This document shows, in pieces, positions 34,701 through 47,415 of a DNA stretch of 64,000 nt. The notes beneath the pieces are model-generated. The model was not told where the DNA came from, did not search any database, and saw only the letters and a program-made list of their open reading frames with translations. The stretch is from Linepithema humile (Eukaryota > Arthropoda > Insecta > Hymenoptera > Formicidae), in assembly GCF_040581485.1 (NCBI RefSeq), contig NC_090133.1:1612001-1676000 (forward strand), in the 5' to 3' direction. How positions within the stretch are numbered: position 1 is the stretch's first letter; every line of letters begins with the position of its first letter. The position numbers and the translations under genes were made by a program.

Positions 34701-36271
34701 TGAAATGGTTTTGAATAATTATGTAAAAAGTAAAAGTTCGAATATATTGGTAAATGCGCAAGAAACAAATATAATATCCATGTTATTAAAAATCATAACG
34801 AATGAGCGACTGTGACAATTTTGTACAAAATTACCGAATATTCGAACAAATGTATATCTTGCGAAAATATTGTTACAGTAAATTTTTTAATATTCGTAAA
34901 CATGTAGAAAAAAGCATACACAAATATGTAAATACGAATAGAAGAGAAAAGTACGAATACCACTGTAGAAATATGTTAATTATTTGAACAGATTGTTTTA
35001 GCAATATATTATCTGTGCGTACGTTCCGTTTAAACTTGAATCTTTAGTAAGTAATGCATCAATACTCTAAAGTATTACATACATGTAGGAGATTGTATTA
35101 TTTTATTATTTTAATGTTATACTTATTTAAAAATTCCTCGATCTCGTGATTAATATCGTCTTAAATTATTATAGGCATGTAAGAAAAATTCTATTATTTT
35201 ATAATCTTAATTTTAAGCTTTTTTAAAAGTTTCTCGTTTACGAATTTAATGTTATCTGTAAAATAATTCAAGCATATAGTAAATTGTGTCATTTTATCAT
35301 TTCAATGTTATTCTTATTTACAAATTTCTCAACTGTGGAATTAGTGTTGTTTCTAAAATATTACGAGTAAGAAATCATTTTGTTACTTTAATGTTACGCT
35401 TATTTAAAAATTTCTCGCTTATTTAAGAATTTTTTACGCATTTAATGTTATTGTTTGCGTGATAAATTCAAGTTTTGGTACATACACGGAGTAAATTTTA
35501 TATCAAAAATTATTATGTGCGGTAGTAGCCGCGGACCATGAAGGAATTATAAAAATTTTTACTATGTTTTTCACATGTGAAACATGGTAAAAATTTTCGG
35601 TTCGCAGCTTCATGGTCCACGGTTAATGCCGTACATAGTAATTTTTGATATAAAATTTTTTCCGTGTAGGTTTGCACGTGCAAATCACACATAAAATTTA
35701 TGTATTCATTTAAATGTAATTTCAGGTTGATTGTATATTCACACAAATACATATGGCATGTGATAATAATTGTTACATTTATAATATATACACAGATAAA
35801 AAAAATATATATATATAAATATACAAGAAAAAATCATGTTTTGTATTTATTATATTATACAAATATTTATTACAATCTCCCAAAAAATAAAAAAAGAAAC
35901 GTTTAATTTTTATCAAGATGAACAAGTGGTATCGAACATGAAGTGATATTGAACAGAAAGGTTTCAAGAATGTAACGCGCGCGCGTGTGTAGGATGAGTG
36001 ATTATTGGTTCTCATATAGCTTTCCTTCTTGTAATAGATTGCGCGAGCATTGCGCTTTACATATTTATACATCGGACGTAAATCACATAACTTTTATGAT
36101 ATTGGTATCCCTAAAATCTACAATATTCGCGTTAAACTCTTAAAACATCACGTGTTATAACTTTAAATAATTATAGAAAAATAATAATTTTTTAGTTACA
36201 AAAGAAGTGGATGCAAATTATTACTTTAATAATAATTTGGATTTTATATACACAGGTAGTTCTGTCTAACA
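34701..36271. other. Noncoding spacer before the 232-residue gene (unit C)
   Basis: Contains the recurrent segment at about 34815-34990, which on the plus strand reads FFNIRKHVEKSIHKYVN. That phrase looks like the end of a finger and may be another small BED scrap. It also holds the MITE at 35485-35666. Otherwise AT-rich with no gene. Confidence 0.5.
35485..35666. repeat. 182-bp hairpin MITE, TA target duplication, empty site in A and B
   Basis: CACGGAGTAAATTTTATATC at the left is mirrored by GATATAAAATTTTTTCCGTG at the right. The arms continue as CAAAAATTA and GACCATGAAG around a central AAAAATTTT...CACATGTG loop. TA flanks both ends (35483-35484 and 35667-35668). Unit A has the unoccupied sequence GGCACATAGGTTT (near 19750) and unit B likewise, so the event is specific to unit C. 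TA duplication suggests a Tc1/mariner-mobilised element. Confidence 0.9.
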
Positions 36272-37212
36272 ATGGATAAAAATGTTTTTGGCAGACAGAT
36301 AAATGAACAACTACTGAATGATCAATCGGGTTTCAAAATACCTCGATCTGTTACAACAAAGAATAACGATAATAACATTAATAATTATGGAAACATTTTT
36401 CTCACTATGACAGGTAAATTAGTATTAATATATGTATATATATAGGAATATTTTGCATTCATATAATTAACATATAAACCTTTTGTAGGAGAAATTAGTT
36501 CACATTACATACATCGAAACAATTTCTTACAAAACAAGAAGCCTAATGTTTCTTTTGTGGAGGACACAGTAGATAACGATGAACAATTCATCTCAAATAT
36601 GAAAAAAATAATTGATAAGAATTATAACATGTAAAACTAATTCATAAATGATCTGCATATGTATAATTATTGTATTTTATATTTAATTTAATACTTTGTT
36701 GCAAATAGGTACAACAAAGAAAATTGCAGCATAAGAAATTTCCAAGGCAGATTATCAAAGAAAAAGAAAAGTGCATTTACCGACGAAGATCAGAATCTAA
36801 TGAAACGATTTAAAAAATCTGTGGATGACAACAAAACTATGTCTGTAATTCCACAAAATATACAGCAATCTGTAACTATAACTCCTGTTAGCAATCACAA
36901 TTGTTCAGTGAGAGCAAATATCCCGCAGATTACTTCGACTTTTGCATCGAATAATAAGAGTTTAAGGTATGCCTCACATTTAAGATATTATTTGAAATAT
37001 ATTACAGTAAATAGTAATTGTAAATTTGTCCATTAAATTGGTGTTTTATTTTCAGAAACAACACAAATTCATTACTGTTTCGTGTAACTTCAAAGGTGCA
37101 GAAAAATGATCAATTGATGCTAGCTGAAACTACAAAATCTGCCACTGAAATAGAAACCGAGCAATTCTGTTATGAAATGCAGTACTTTACACCGCCCCAG
37201 GAAGATTATTAA
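36272..37212 (+). CDS. Uncharacterised 232-aa protein, copy C
   Basis: Exons 36272-36413, 36489-36630, 36709-36966 and 37056-37212, again 142/142/258/157 nt with the same phases. Fully open. It lies 669 bp upstream of the intact GCP2 on the same strand, so this copy is probably the ancestral one. The protein keeps MDKNVFGRQINEQ, the KEN tripeptide and the basic patch. No family was recognised. Confidence 0.8.
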
Positions 37213-37881
37213 ATAATTTACAATTTATTATGACATAATTTTGATAACTTATTATAATATTAAAAACAAAAGTTTGAATATTACATTTTATCATTTGTTC
37301 AGAGTAGAATAGTTTGTGTTTCCTAAGGTTTTTCTGATTTTATTACACATAATGTTGATTAATCAATAAATTAGTACAAATAATTCTTTACGTTTTAAAA
37401 TCCTTTAAAATAAAATTAGTTATATAACTTCTGTCTTCTGTTACAAAATTTCTGTCAAAATGTGTTATGTACGTACCTAATCAAGGCATTGAAAAGTTTC
37501 ACGACATAGCGCTTTTAGGCAGAAGAGATTACACTAAAGGTATATCCATATAACTTGCATAGACGCGTAAGTGTATACATAAAAAATTTTATTGGTCCGT
37601 TGGCATATGTATAAGAAAGTGAACCAATCCATTTCTTCATGTATATGCTTATGCGCCTTTACAACTCTGGATATATCCTAAACATTGCCATAACCTTTCA
37701 AATCGTTCGAAAACGTAAAATAACATCAGCATTTAAAATGATTATACCTAAGTATAATTTATAATAAAGTTATGATAATTTATATAAAGTTAACGAAATA
37801 GTTGAATAATTTACGATACTGATGAAGTAGGCATATTTTTTTTCAGTGTATTACAGTTAATATTTAAAGTTGTCAGACACA
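37213..37881. promoter_or_regulatory. Probable GCP2 promoter region with CCAAT palindrome
   Basis: Between the 232-aa gene and the GCP2 ATG. It holds ATTGGTCC at about 37591 and an opposed CCAATCC at about 37623 within an imperfect palindrome, and a T-tract close to the start. The transcription start was not fixed. The block is conserved upstream of the dead GCP2 copies too, which reflects duplication rather than selection. Confidence 0.45.
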
Positions 37882-40800
37882 ATGAGTGAGTTTAAACTGC
37901 ATCATTTGATAGTGCAATTAGTTGAAATATTAGAGTAAGTATCACAAATCATATTGTATATATTATAACATTTAATTTTTGAAATCATATAAGTATAAAT
38001 AGATTTATAAATATACACGTTAAATTTTATATCAAATATTTTTATGAATAAGTATTATTTTCTTCAGTTCGGAATCTGCTCCAGAAAGACACTTGGAAAA
38101 ACTTCAGAAAGAAAGCTCAACAACCAATGCATTAAATACTGTTGCTCCTCACAGTTGCATTCAATATCTTGCAAAAATTTCACTTCAACCTGAATTATTT
38201 TTACAGAAATATGAGGAATTAAAATCGAAAAAGTTAGTGTGATTTAATATAATATAAAATATACATATTTTTAGAAATAATTTACATTTAATTGTTGAAG
38301 TATAACAAAAAATATATCTTTTCAGAGTAGATTTGTTAGGTCCGTTTGTACAAACTTTAGAGTTGATATCTCAAGATGAAGAATTGAAGAAGTACCTGTT
38401 AAGAAAATCCACATCAGAATTGAAAACTGGTGCTTTAAGAGATCCAACTATTACACAAGAAGATTTACCAAAAGTAATAATATTTTTGATGAAATTTTTA
38501 TTATACAACTCAATATTTTAACGAATTTATTTAAATATTTTAATAGATCTGCAAAACTGTAATTAAAGCTGCTGTAGAAGGTGAAAAGAAGTTAAACCAA
38601 CAAGTTCAGTCAGTAAAAATATGTTCAGTCAATAAAAATGATGGTGCCTTAATGAAGCACAATTGGGTAATAGAGCGTCCACGTATAACCTGGGACTTTT
38701 ATAGTGATGCGAGTGTAACACTTTATCAAAGTTTGTAATTAATTTTGCAAAATTTTTAGGAAATAATAAAATATGCATGTCTGATATAATTATGTAATTA
38801 CAGAGGTTGTACCAATTGTGTCTCAAGAGTCTATACTTCTGTGGGATATTTTATATTGTTTGAAAGGAATAGATGGATCGTATATTGTTTCAGAACCTTT
38901 AACAAATCCTTATGGCGTCAAAACTTTTAATATATCATCAGATGTTGGTGAGGATTACATTACAAATTTTAATTAAATATTAATGTATTTAAAAAAGATT
39001 AATGATAAAACATTGTATTTTGTTTTTAGGCATATCATTTAAGCAACTAGCACAACAGATATTACCTTTAGCTTCCTATTACTCCATGACAGTGAGATTT
39101 GTTGAGGAGAAAATCTCACCAGATGATGGGCAAGTTAATCATGCTCTAAGAGGAGCGATACGATCTTTGCTGAAGGATTATTTGGTACATTAAATTAATT
39201 TTTACAATTTGGTAACACAAATTTATATCATGTTTTGGTTATTTAAGTTTCTAAATGTATTTGAAACTCATTTATATATTAATGCTATGTAATGTTAATA
39301 CTGATGTTACTTGCTATTTTAGCTCTTTGTTGTGCAACTCGAGACAGAACACATTCATGGTAAATTAAACTTGCAGAAACTGTGGTTTTACATTCAACCT
39401 ACTATGCTTACAATGTCTATACTTTCACAGATTACATCTACAATATGCAAGGTTAGTATAAAGCATTAATGGATACTAATGAATTCTGATTATACTTAAT
39501 TCTAAATATGCATGAGGAATGTGAACTATAATTTTTGTTACTGAAACAGAGGTACAATGTATTGTGTAATGTATGATTTTAGGCGAATGCCAGAGGGGGA
39601 AAAGTACTGAGCCTCCTTCACGAGCAAGCATTAAATAATGTTAGTGGTGAAGCAAAGTCTAAAGAATTGTGTCTATATCTGATGCAAGCGGCAAGCATGC
39701 CATATATGCAAATTTTAGAAAAATGGGTTTACAAAGGAGTGATATGTGATCCATATCAGGAAGTTAGTACCTTCATGAATGCTAATTGAAGTCTTATATC
39801 GTATATCATGAGGACATATATATATATATATATATATATGTATATTTACTTGCGCATTTATCAGTTTTTTGTAGAAGATAATGAATTAGTTCAAAGAGAA
39901 GAACTTCCCGTTGATTATTCGGCGGATTACTGGGAGAAACGATATACTATGCGGCCGGAAAGGATACCTGTATTTCTGAATGAACATGCACAGACTATAC
40001 TTAGAACGGGAAAATATTTTAATGTGATTAGACAGTGTGGTACGTTTTTGAAGTACATAATAGTGCTTTATATTTATTTATATTTGTGAAATAAAATAAT
40101 CATTTCTTTATATAATAAACATAAATTATGCGTAATGGATTATTTTATAAATTGTTAGAATTTGCAATTATTTTACAAATTGAAAAATATTTAGGTAAAA
40201 CGGTACAGTGGGGAAAGCAAGAACCTTTAAGCTATCAATATCAAGGGCAGAAGTACATAGCTGCCATCGATAGGGCATATTCGGAAGCTGCCAGAAAATT
40301 ATTAGAGGTGCTGATGAAGGAAAATGATCTGATGGGTAGGCTACGTAGTGTAAAGAGTTACTTTCTTCTTGCCCAAGGAGATTTTGTGGTAAGCTCTCAT
40401 AAATCATCAAGTCAGTTATAACTTTGCTACTCAAAATCTTCATTATTTTTCGTACAATAACAAAAAACTTGCTTAATTTTACATTAGGTTCAATTTATGA
40501 ATCTGTGCGAAGCCGAGTTGAATAAGAGTATCTATGATATTGTTCTGCATCGTTTGGCATCTCTTCTCGAGGTTGCTTTACGAATGTCTACTGCGGATTC
40601 TGATCCTTATAAAGATGATCTGAAGCCCGAATTACATCCTTATGATCTACAATACCAAATGTTTAAAATACTTTCCATTCAAACCAGAGATGAGAAAGGT
40701 ATTCTGTCAAAAGTACTGTGTTTGCTCAATTACGCCTGATCAAAGATGATAAGCATTAATCTCTCTTGCAGAATATTGTTTCCAAGCAGGTAAAATTTTG

Positions 40801-43800
40801 ACTGGTTTGGAAGCCTTTGTCTTCAATTACGATGTTAAGTGGCCGGTTTCTCTTATCATTAATAGAAAAGCGATAGCTTGTTATCAAATGTTATTTCGAC
40901 ATCTATTTTGTTGTAAACATGTTGAGAGGCTATTATGCAGGTAGGCTACTTTGTTTCTAAGTCAGTTTCGCGACTAATCTAAATTTGATATTTGCGACAA
41001 AATTTTTTAATTTACAGAGTATGGGTCAGCAATAAAATAGCAAAGACTTTCACTCACGAGGTGGCCATGGCTTACAGACAAGCATTTTCATTGCGACAGA
41101 GAATGCTTGATTGTATACAGCATTTGGAGTATTACATGATGATAGAAGTCGTGGAACCAAATTGGTTGAAATTTATAAACAAAATGAGCAAGGTGAGTAA
41201 TTTAATTAATTATTCTTGTTATTCAAAAAGAAATATTATTGCTTTACACGCATCATTGTGCTATTTTTGAATGCTTTCATCTAATTAGTTAATTGTAATC
41301 AAAAACAGGTCAGTAACGTTGATGATGTATTGAGCGTGCACCAAGACTTGCAAGATAGCTATTTAAGGGAGTGTATGTTGACGGATCCCGAACTTCTTAG
41401 CAGCATCACCGGTATATGCGCCATATGCACAGAATTCTGCAATTTCATGCAGGTAAGCTTACCATTGTGCGTTTCCCACTAAGAATTGTCCAATTTGCTG
41501 CATGTACGGATTTACAGCCAATGATCTCTTCCTCTAAGTTGCAAATATTGTTTTAATCGGATTCGTTACGATGCTTTACTTTTCATTCAGTAATATATTT
41601 TTAAATACTAATCAACACTTTAGGTCTCATGTTCTTTCCCCTGCTAGATTGATTTTGCACATAAAAATGCATATTAGCGATTGTTACGTATTTCTTCATA
41701 CAATTAAACTGATCAAATCTTTTTGGATCACAATATTTTACGATTATTTTAAAGATAAAATTATTTAATAAATAGTACAACGATATGACGGGAAAGAAGT
41801 CGATAACAGTCGGATAAGACTTCGGTCTATTAAATTTTAATGTTATTTTGCTAATGTTAAGTGTATGAGCCGCTACTACATTGATGCTGAATTGACATCC
41901 ATGATCGGTGCCTGTCAGGAAGATGTCTATGAATATGAGGTATACTGTTAAAGCTTTAAGCTCGCCCACATGCATCTTTGTAGCTCTAGAATCATGAAGC
42001 GTTCCTTTGCAAAAGAGGCATCTTTTAGAGATCATTATTATATTATTAAGAACATGTGACTGCTATATATATATGTATATTTCCAATTTGCATGACACTA
42101 CTAACTATTCCACAAATATTTATATCATAGAGATGCTTTGAGAAATGATATTTGTGAACTTTATATTGCATTACATTGCATATATTGTTTTTTTTTTATA
42201 TGTTTTAAAAAGAATTGAACATTTTTCATTGCATTTCTGTATAAGACTGTATTCTAAATGTTATGTAATGATTTTGAAATTTTCGTTCTGCAAGCATAAA
42301 AGTATAAATGTTTCTTAATAATTCATTCATATATTCATACATCTTCAAAGATGTCTGATGAGGATAAAGTAAGTATAAAAATTGAAAATATTTCAGGCAA
42401 TATATTTATGTATAAAATATTGTACATTATATTTTCTTGATAATATGTATATATGTTTTTATGTGTGTATTCTCTTTGCTGTATAAAAATTATCTACAAA
42501 TGTTACAGGCTTTTGTAAACATGATTGATATTAAGTTTAACGTAATTTTTTATTATATTTTTTTGTTAAGAGTATATGTATGACAAAATAGATTATGAAT
42601 TTATTTTTATTTATCTCTCAATTTATGTGGAATAATAATTTTTAAACAATTTTTTATGGAATGAGCTTGTAATGAGTATTTAGAAGTAGGACAGCATTTA
42701 TATAGTTGCTAAAAAGTCTTGTAGACGTTGCAAATTTTCTATTTTATATATATAGTTTTGAATATAATTCTGAAGATCGACATTCTCCGAAATTAGGAAT
42801 AGACTTGTCAATAATATTTTTGCATGCTTCATACAACTAAATACCAATTATTGTATCGTAAATATGTTACGTTATTTATTTGTAAAATCATGATTATCTC
42901 AACACATAGAAAGATTGAAAATTTATATATCTGCAAAGTATATTGAAGCGTTATATTTTTGTAATTACATTATTAATTGCTCAAGAACTATGATTATTTA
43001 TGTCGCGTTTAATTTTAAAAGGCAATGAATTGATAAAAGAGAATATAATTTTATAGTCTGTTCTAAAAAAATAAAGAAAAAAAATGCATTATTTTAGAAG
43101 CATGCGTAATTGAAAATAGTTTATCGGTATAATTGTTATTTATTAAGCTGTAACAACATACTTCTATTAATTTTTCACAATTGCTTTTTAATTTTACGCA
43201 TTGAGCAACATGTTTATATGATGTCATTTAATTATATTTTTTCCTAGATGGAGAATGGTTCTACGGCAAAGGATGGGACAGAGAGCTTCGAGGAAACAAT
43301 TGTATCGTTAGATAAAAGATTTACTAAAGTATTAACACGGCTTCTAGACCGAATCTGTGATTTGGGTTGTGATAACAACAATGAGAAGCTACTTAACGTG
43401 TTATGTCGGTAAGTTTTATAATTTAATATATTTTTAAACAAAGATAACACATTTATTTTTTAAACCTAGTTTGGAGAACTGCTTTTAATGAATACGTAGA
43501 AATAGTAAAATCTAACATTAAATTAATAGAATTTACTGTATATATATTACAAAAATCAAAATAATTTTTATATGAGAGTGTTTACAATTTATGGACATAA
43601 CTTTATGTTAATTATTTTCTTGAATAATGATTATACAAATTAAATTAAATTTATATATATTAATATATTAATTAATTAATCATTGATAAATTATGTTCTA
43701 ATATCGAAAATTCAAATTTTGGCATTCGCAACTTATTTCAGTCTAGTTTACGCTTACAGACTTATGTCTGACAGTTTATGTGAATGTTTATGTCTATAAG

Positions 43801-43988
43801 TATAATTTTTTTTATAAAATACTGCATATATTTGTTGTGTAAATTTTATTAAACATGATTTTGCTACTTCTTTTCACTTTTTAATTATGATACATGTTTG
43901 TATCAGGCTTGACTTCAATATGTTCTACACCGACGCACTGATACGTCGAGGAAAAGAGAAGACTGCACAGCAAGATGTATCTGGCTAG
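37882..43988 (+). CDS. TUBGCP2: Gamma-tubulin complex component 2 (GCP2)
   Basis: Seventeen exons: 37882-37934, 38068-38232, 38326-38473, 38547-38708, 38806-38947, 39030-39184, 39323-39451, 39583-39762, 39865-40039, 40195-40388, 40488-40698, 40772-40940, 41018-41192, 41309-41452, 42351-42368, 43248-43408 and 43907-43988; about 820 aa. GCP2 pairs with GCP3 in the gamma-tubulin small complex that nucleates microtubules. Matches to the family include MSEFKLHH at the start, HNWVIERP, PLASYYSMTVRFVEEK, KLWFYIQPTM, the GRIP1-type block to YFLLAQGDFV, LALRMSTADSDPYKDDL, WPVSLIINRKA, LRQRMLDCIQHLEYYMMIEV and LDFNMFYTD at the end. Exon 4 appears to end at a GC donor (GAT/GCGAGT), with AG/GTT as acceptor. 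The 18-nt exon is plausible but unproven. Confidence 0.93.
39811..39840. repeat. (TA)n microsatellite in a GCP2 intron
   Basis: About 14 TA repeats in intron 8 of GCP2, shortly before the exon 9 acceptor. Confidence 0.9.
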
Positions 43989-44534
43989 TAATACATTGTC
44001 TTGTTCACATTGATTCATTTACAACTACGTAAGATCTAGGACATTAATTTAATAATAAATCTTGCAAAAGTTTTAGGCATACATTCTGAGAATATCTTTT
44101 TCGTAACATATATTTAAATTGTATTATGAGTATAATTGAAGGTTATAATTGCTATAAAAAGATTCATAATAGTAAAAAAACTGTTTGTCTGCTTAAAACA
44201 ATAGTACAAAATATAAAAACACCTTTAAGTGCATTGAAAACGCACGTTATAAATTGTGTAATGATATCTATCTATTTGTATATCGTGTAATAATTAAGTA
44301 TAAGCTGTCTCGATTGTATTGAGCTAATAACATATTTACACGCTTAAGCCTCTGTATAGCGCAATAAAATTTAAGATATGTTTATCAGTATTATATCAGT
44401 TATTATATTACTCTTCGTAAAATTAAGTTTTATATAACAAATCATTATAGAGAGTAATTTTATAGCAAAATTATCTTATAAAATCAAAGTCTTAGACAAT
44501 AGAAAATACTTAAAACAGAGTTTAAAATCTTTTA
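43989..44534. other. Convergent 3' UTRs of GCP2 and painless
   Basis: About 545 bp between opposed stops. AT-rich, with AATAAA-type signals in GCP2 orientation (near 44053 and 44363). No gene seen. Confidence 0.6.
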
Positions 44535-47415
44535 CTAATTTTCTATTACAGATCCCACCGTATTATTAATATTATTATTTTCAACTGCGAGCTTTACGGT
44601 ATTTAGAGTGACTTCCATTGTCTCCAACTTCTCCTGCATCTTTTTCAACACGATTATTATTTTCTCATTGTCCGATAGTTGATTCTTTTCACAAATAATC
44701 TGTTTGGCTTGTTTGATTATTTTAGGATCCAACGTGGTCCAACGTTTGTCGCGATTCACGGACTCATTGCGAACATAGCTGTCATAACGTCTGTCGTTAT
44801 CGTAAGCATCTGGACAGTCGTACGGTTTGACGCTAATTCTACCGTCCCTCAAGTAATGCGGGAACAGAAGAATTTTCCTGGCGAGGAAGCCGAAAGGATT
44901 CCATCGAATCGAGCACGAATTGCCACAGCAAGGTCTGAACGGCTTACCGACTGCTATATCCTCGATATAAGAGACCATACGTATTCGTGAAATGAGTCCC
45001 ACCAGTTCAGCTTTGCACAAGATCTCGGCAGTGTCGCTGACTGCCAGACCGTTGAGCAGATTGAACAGCACAATGGCGATAAGGAAGACGAACAGGACGA
45101 ATACGATGTGGCTCCAAACGGGATGCGAGACGAATGGGATATCGCTGGCATCGAACTCGCCGGTCAGCATGATGATGGTCTTGAAGATCGAGCGACCGGG
45201 ATCGGGGAAGCTTGCGTCGTCGCCGTCCTTGAAGAGCGTGTAGAAGGCCAGGGCGAAGGCGAGAATGAGGAAGGCGTACGGAAAGAGGAAACGCGCGAAG
45301 TTAAAGGAGACCGTCCGGAACATTTCGATACCGGTTGACATACGCGGATGTTGACTGATCAGAATCACCAGCTCCCAGGCGGACAAGAGGATCGCCACGG
45401 CAGCGACTTGCGGCCCTGCGCCGCACAGCAGAGCGAAGGTCAACACGATCAGCGCGGCTTCCAACCAATTCCCGAGATCCTTCAGGTAGTGCCAAGGGCT
45501 GGAAACGAACTGCAGTAACTCGCGGAGGGCGAAGAGCAGCAGCAGCACGATGGTGAAGGCCCACAGAACGCTGTCCTCGTACCAGGCGATTCGCAGAGAA
45601 CTTCCCAAAGCGCCGAAACTATTATTAGACGCCTGCGTTCCGTTGCCGTTTTCGCTCGCAGGACCGTCGTAAGTCGCGCTCAGGATGTAAGCGTTCAGCA
45701 GAATATAGAAGGTCAGGTAGAAGAGGAAGTTCGCGAGAAGAAGGTGCCGTATTCTGTACCACTTGAAGTACAGGAAGGACGAGAGCAGCGGGTGCTTGAG
45801 CAGACACTTGAGACCGCTGTTGCGGGCGATGTACTTGAACACATCCATCTCGCGCATCGACCGGCAAGCGTCGTCGTGTTCCGGGAGAACGTTGTGCGGC
45901 ATCAGGCAGCGATAGTTGAACTCGATCGTGTACTCGTTCGTCCGTTCCTTCCGCATCTGCAGACAGTCGTCGAAGTAGCGCGACAGCGTGCACGTCGGGA
46001 TGTCCGCGACGGGCGGTACGTTGAACTTGTTCATGTGGCCGATGTAGCTGCCTCGATCGAGAAGCAGAGTCACCGCCTCGCGGCAGCCCGCCCTGGCCGC
46101 GTAATGCAGCGGCGTGTTGCCTTTGTCTATAAAAATGAAACATATATATAATAAGAGGTGTATGCAGAAGTATATGAATATTTTTGAAAGGATCTGAAAA
46201 TATCTGCAATTGTGCAACTTGCCAAGAAGAAGTTAATTTTTTTAAATGTATTTTTATATCTTGTCCGGTAAATATGCTATTACTCTCACTTTATATCGCA
46301 TTCGCGATATACTTACTGTCAGTGCAACGAACATCTACGTTTTTCTGTTCCAGAATTAGCTTCAGACACTCCAGGCGATCGGGCGTATTGTCAACTCCCC
46401 GTTTCCCCGGCATTCCCAGCTCCAGGCAGGCGTTCAGAATCAAATCATTGGCTACCTTCGGCTCGACGTTCAGTAATTCGCGAAGAATGGCGTGATGACC
46501 CTGCTGGACGGCTGTGTGTGCGGCTTTTCTCACGCTGAACGGGGTGAGTTTCTCCCTGAGTTTCTCCAGAATCCCGCACACTGTCTCGTGAAAATTGCGT
46601 TGCGCGGCCATCTCCAACAGATCCTCGGCCACGTCGTGAAGAATCTCCACCCTAACGAGCTCCAGATTTTTTAGGAAGTTTGCCTCGTCGTTGGCAATCA
46701 GGTAATACTTGAGATCGTGCGCGTTCGCCTCTCGATTTTCGCACTTCGGCGGCAACGGCAGATCCGGCATTATTTGCTGGATCACCTCACGCGTCGTCTT
46801 ATAACTGTAATCTCTGTAACTGTCCAGATCTGGAGACTGTTGGCAATTGTCCAGTATTAATTTTACCATGTCAACTTGACTCTTCTTCGCCGCCAGATGA
46901 AGGGCGGTCATGCCCTTGCTGTTGGGAATACTGGCGCTGGCGCCTTTCTTTAACAACAAACCAGCACATTCGAAGTCCCTTTTCTTCACCGCGATGTGCA
47001 AGGCGGTCTGCTGCCCCGCCTCGAGATTCGGATTTATCGTCGGCTCCGCCAGCAAAGCCTCCAGCGTGTCCACGTGTCCATCTTCGGTGGCGAAATGAAT
47101 AGGAGCGCGATTGTGCGCCTCGTTAACCCTGTTGGGTCTCGCCCCGTTGCGCAATAGTAATTTCACGAACTCCGTCAGGCCGTTTCTGCTGGCAATATCG
47201 AGACACGTTTCTTCTGAACCGTTGGGAAAAACATAGTTGATATCCAGAGTAGGAGGCTGCTTTTTCAAGTTCTGCTCTATGGCGTTTTTGAAGGAACGAA
47301 AATCCCTGGATTGTAGAGCATCCAGCAGAATATTATAAAGAATTTTCGTACTGGTCGGAGAAGCGTCGTAGACATTCAGCAGAAACTCCTGCGGTAAATC
47401 CTCTTCGAGATCCAT
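44535..47415 (-). CDS. pain: Painless-like TRPA cation channel
   Basis: Two coding exons, 47415-46317 and 46126-44535, joined in phase 1; 896 aa (Drosophila Painless about 913). The start ACCATGG follows a splice acceptor at 47423-47424, so the leader has at least one upstream noncoding exon. Residues about 60-400 hold ankyrin repeats (ETCLDIASRNG, RAPIHFATEDGH, TALHIAVKKRD, MTALHLAAKKSQ, NTPLHYAARAG). The repeat array ends in DLDSYRDYSYKTTREV, a Painless hallmark. Six hydrophobic segments follow from about residue 490. The pore loop lies before the last one, with GEFD at about 689-692, and the C-terminus is a charged, probably coiled-coil tail. In flies Painless acts in heat and mechanical nociception; that role here is by homology. 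Several long antisense frames across exon 2 are shadows of its high G+C content. Confidence 0.95.

Larger units (their letters stand above)
30864..39800 (+). repeat. Segmental duplication, unit C (contains the intact GCP2)
   Basis: Starts with the same 1.1 kb upstream block as unit A (15838-16970). It then holds the BED pseudogene, the long inverted BED copy, the 232-aa gene and GCP2. Because GCP2 continues to completion here, C is probably closest to the ancestral arrangement. The right end given is where similarity with A and B is last seen, in GCP2 exons 8-9. Confidence 0.85.

Noticed and set aside
41601..42035. 144-codon minus-strand frame in a GCP2 intron
   Set aside because: Lies in the intron between 41452 and 42351 and resembles no family; no supporting splice pattern.
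45625..46209. Long antisense and alternate frames across painless exon 2
   Set aside because: High G+C and few stops in the true coding frame create mirror frames; the channel frame has clear family motifs.
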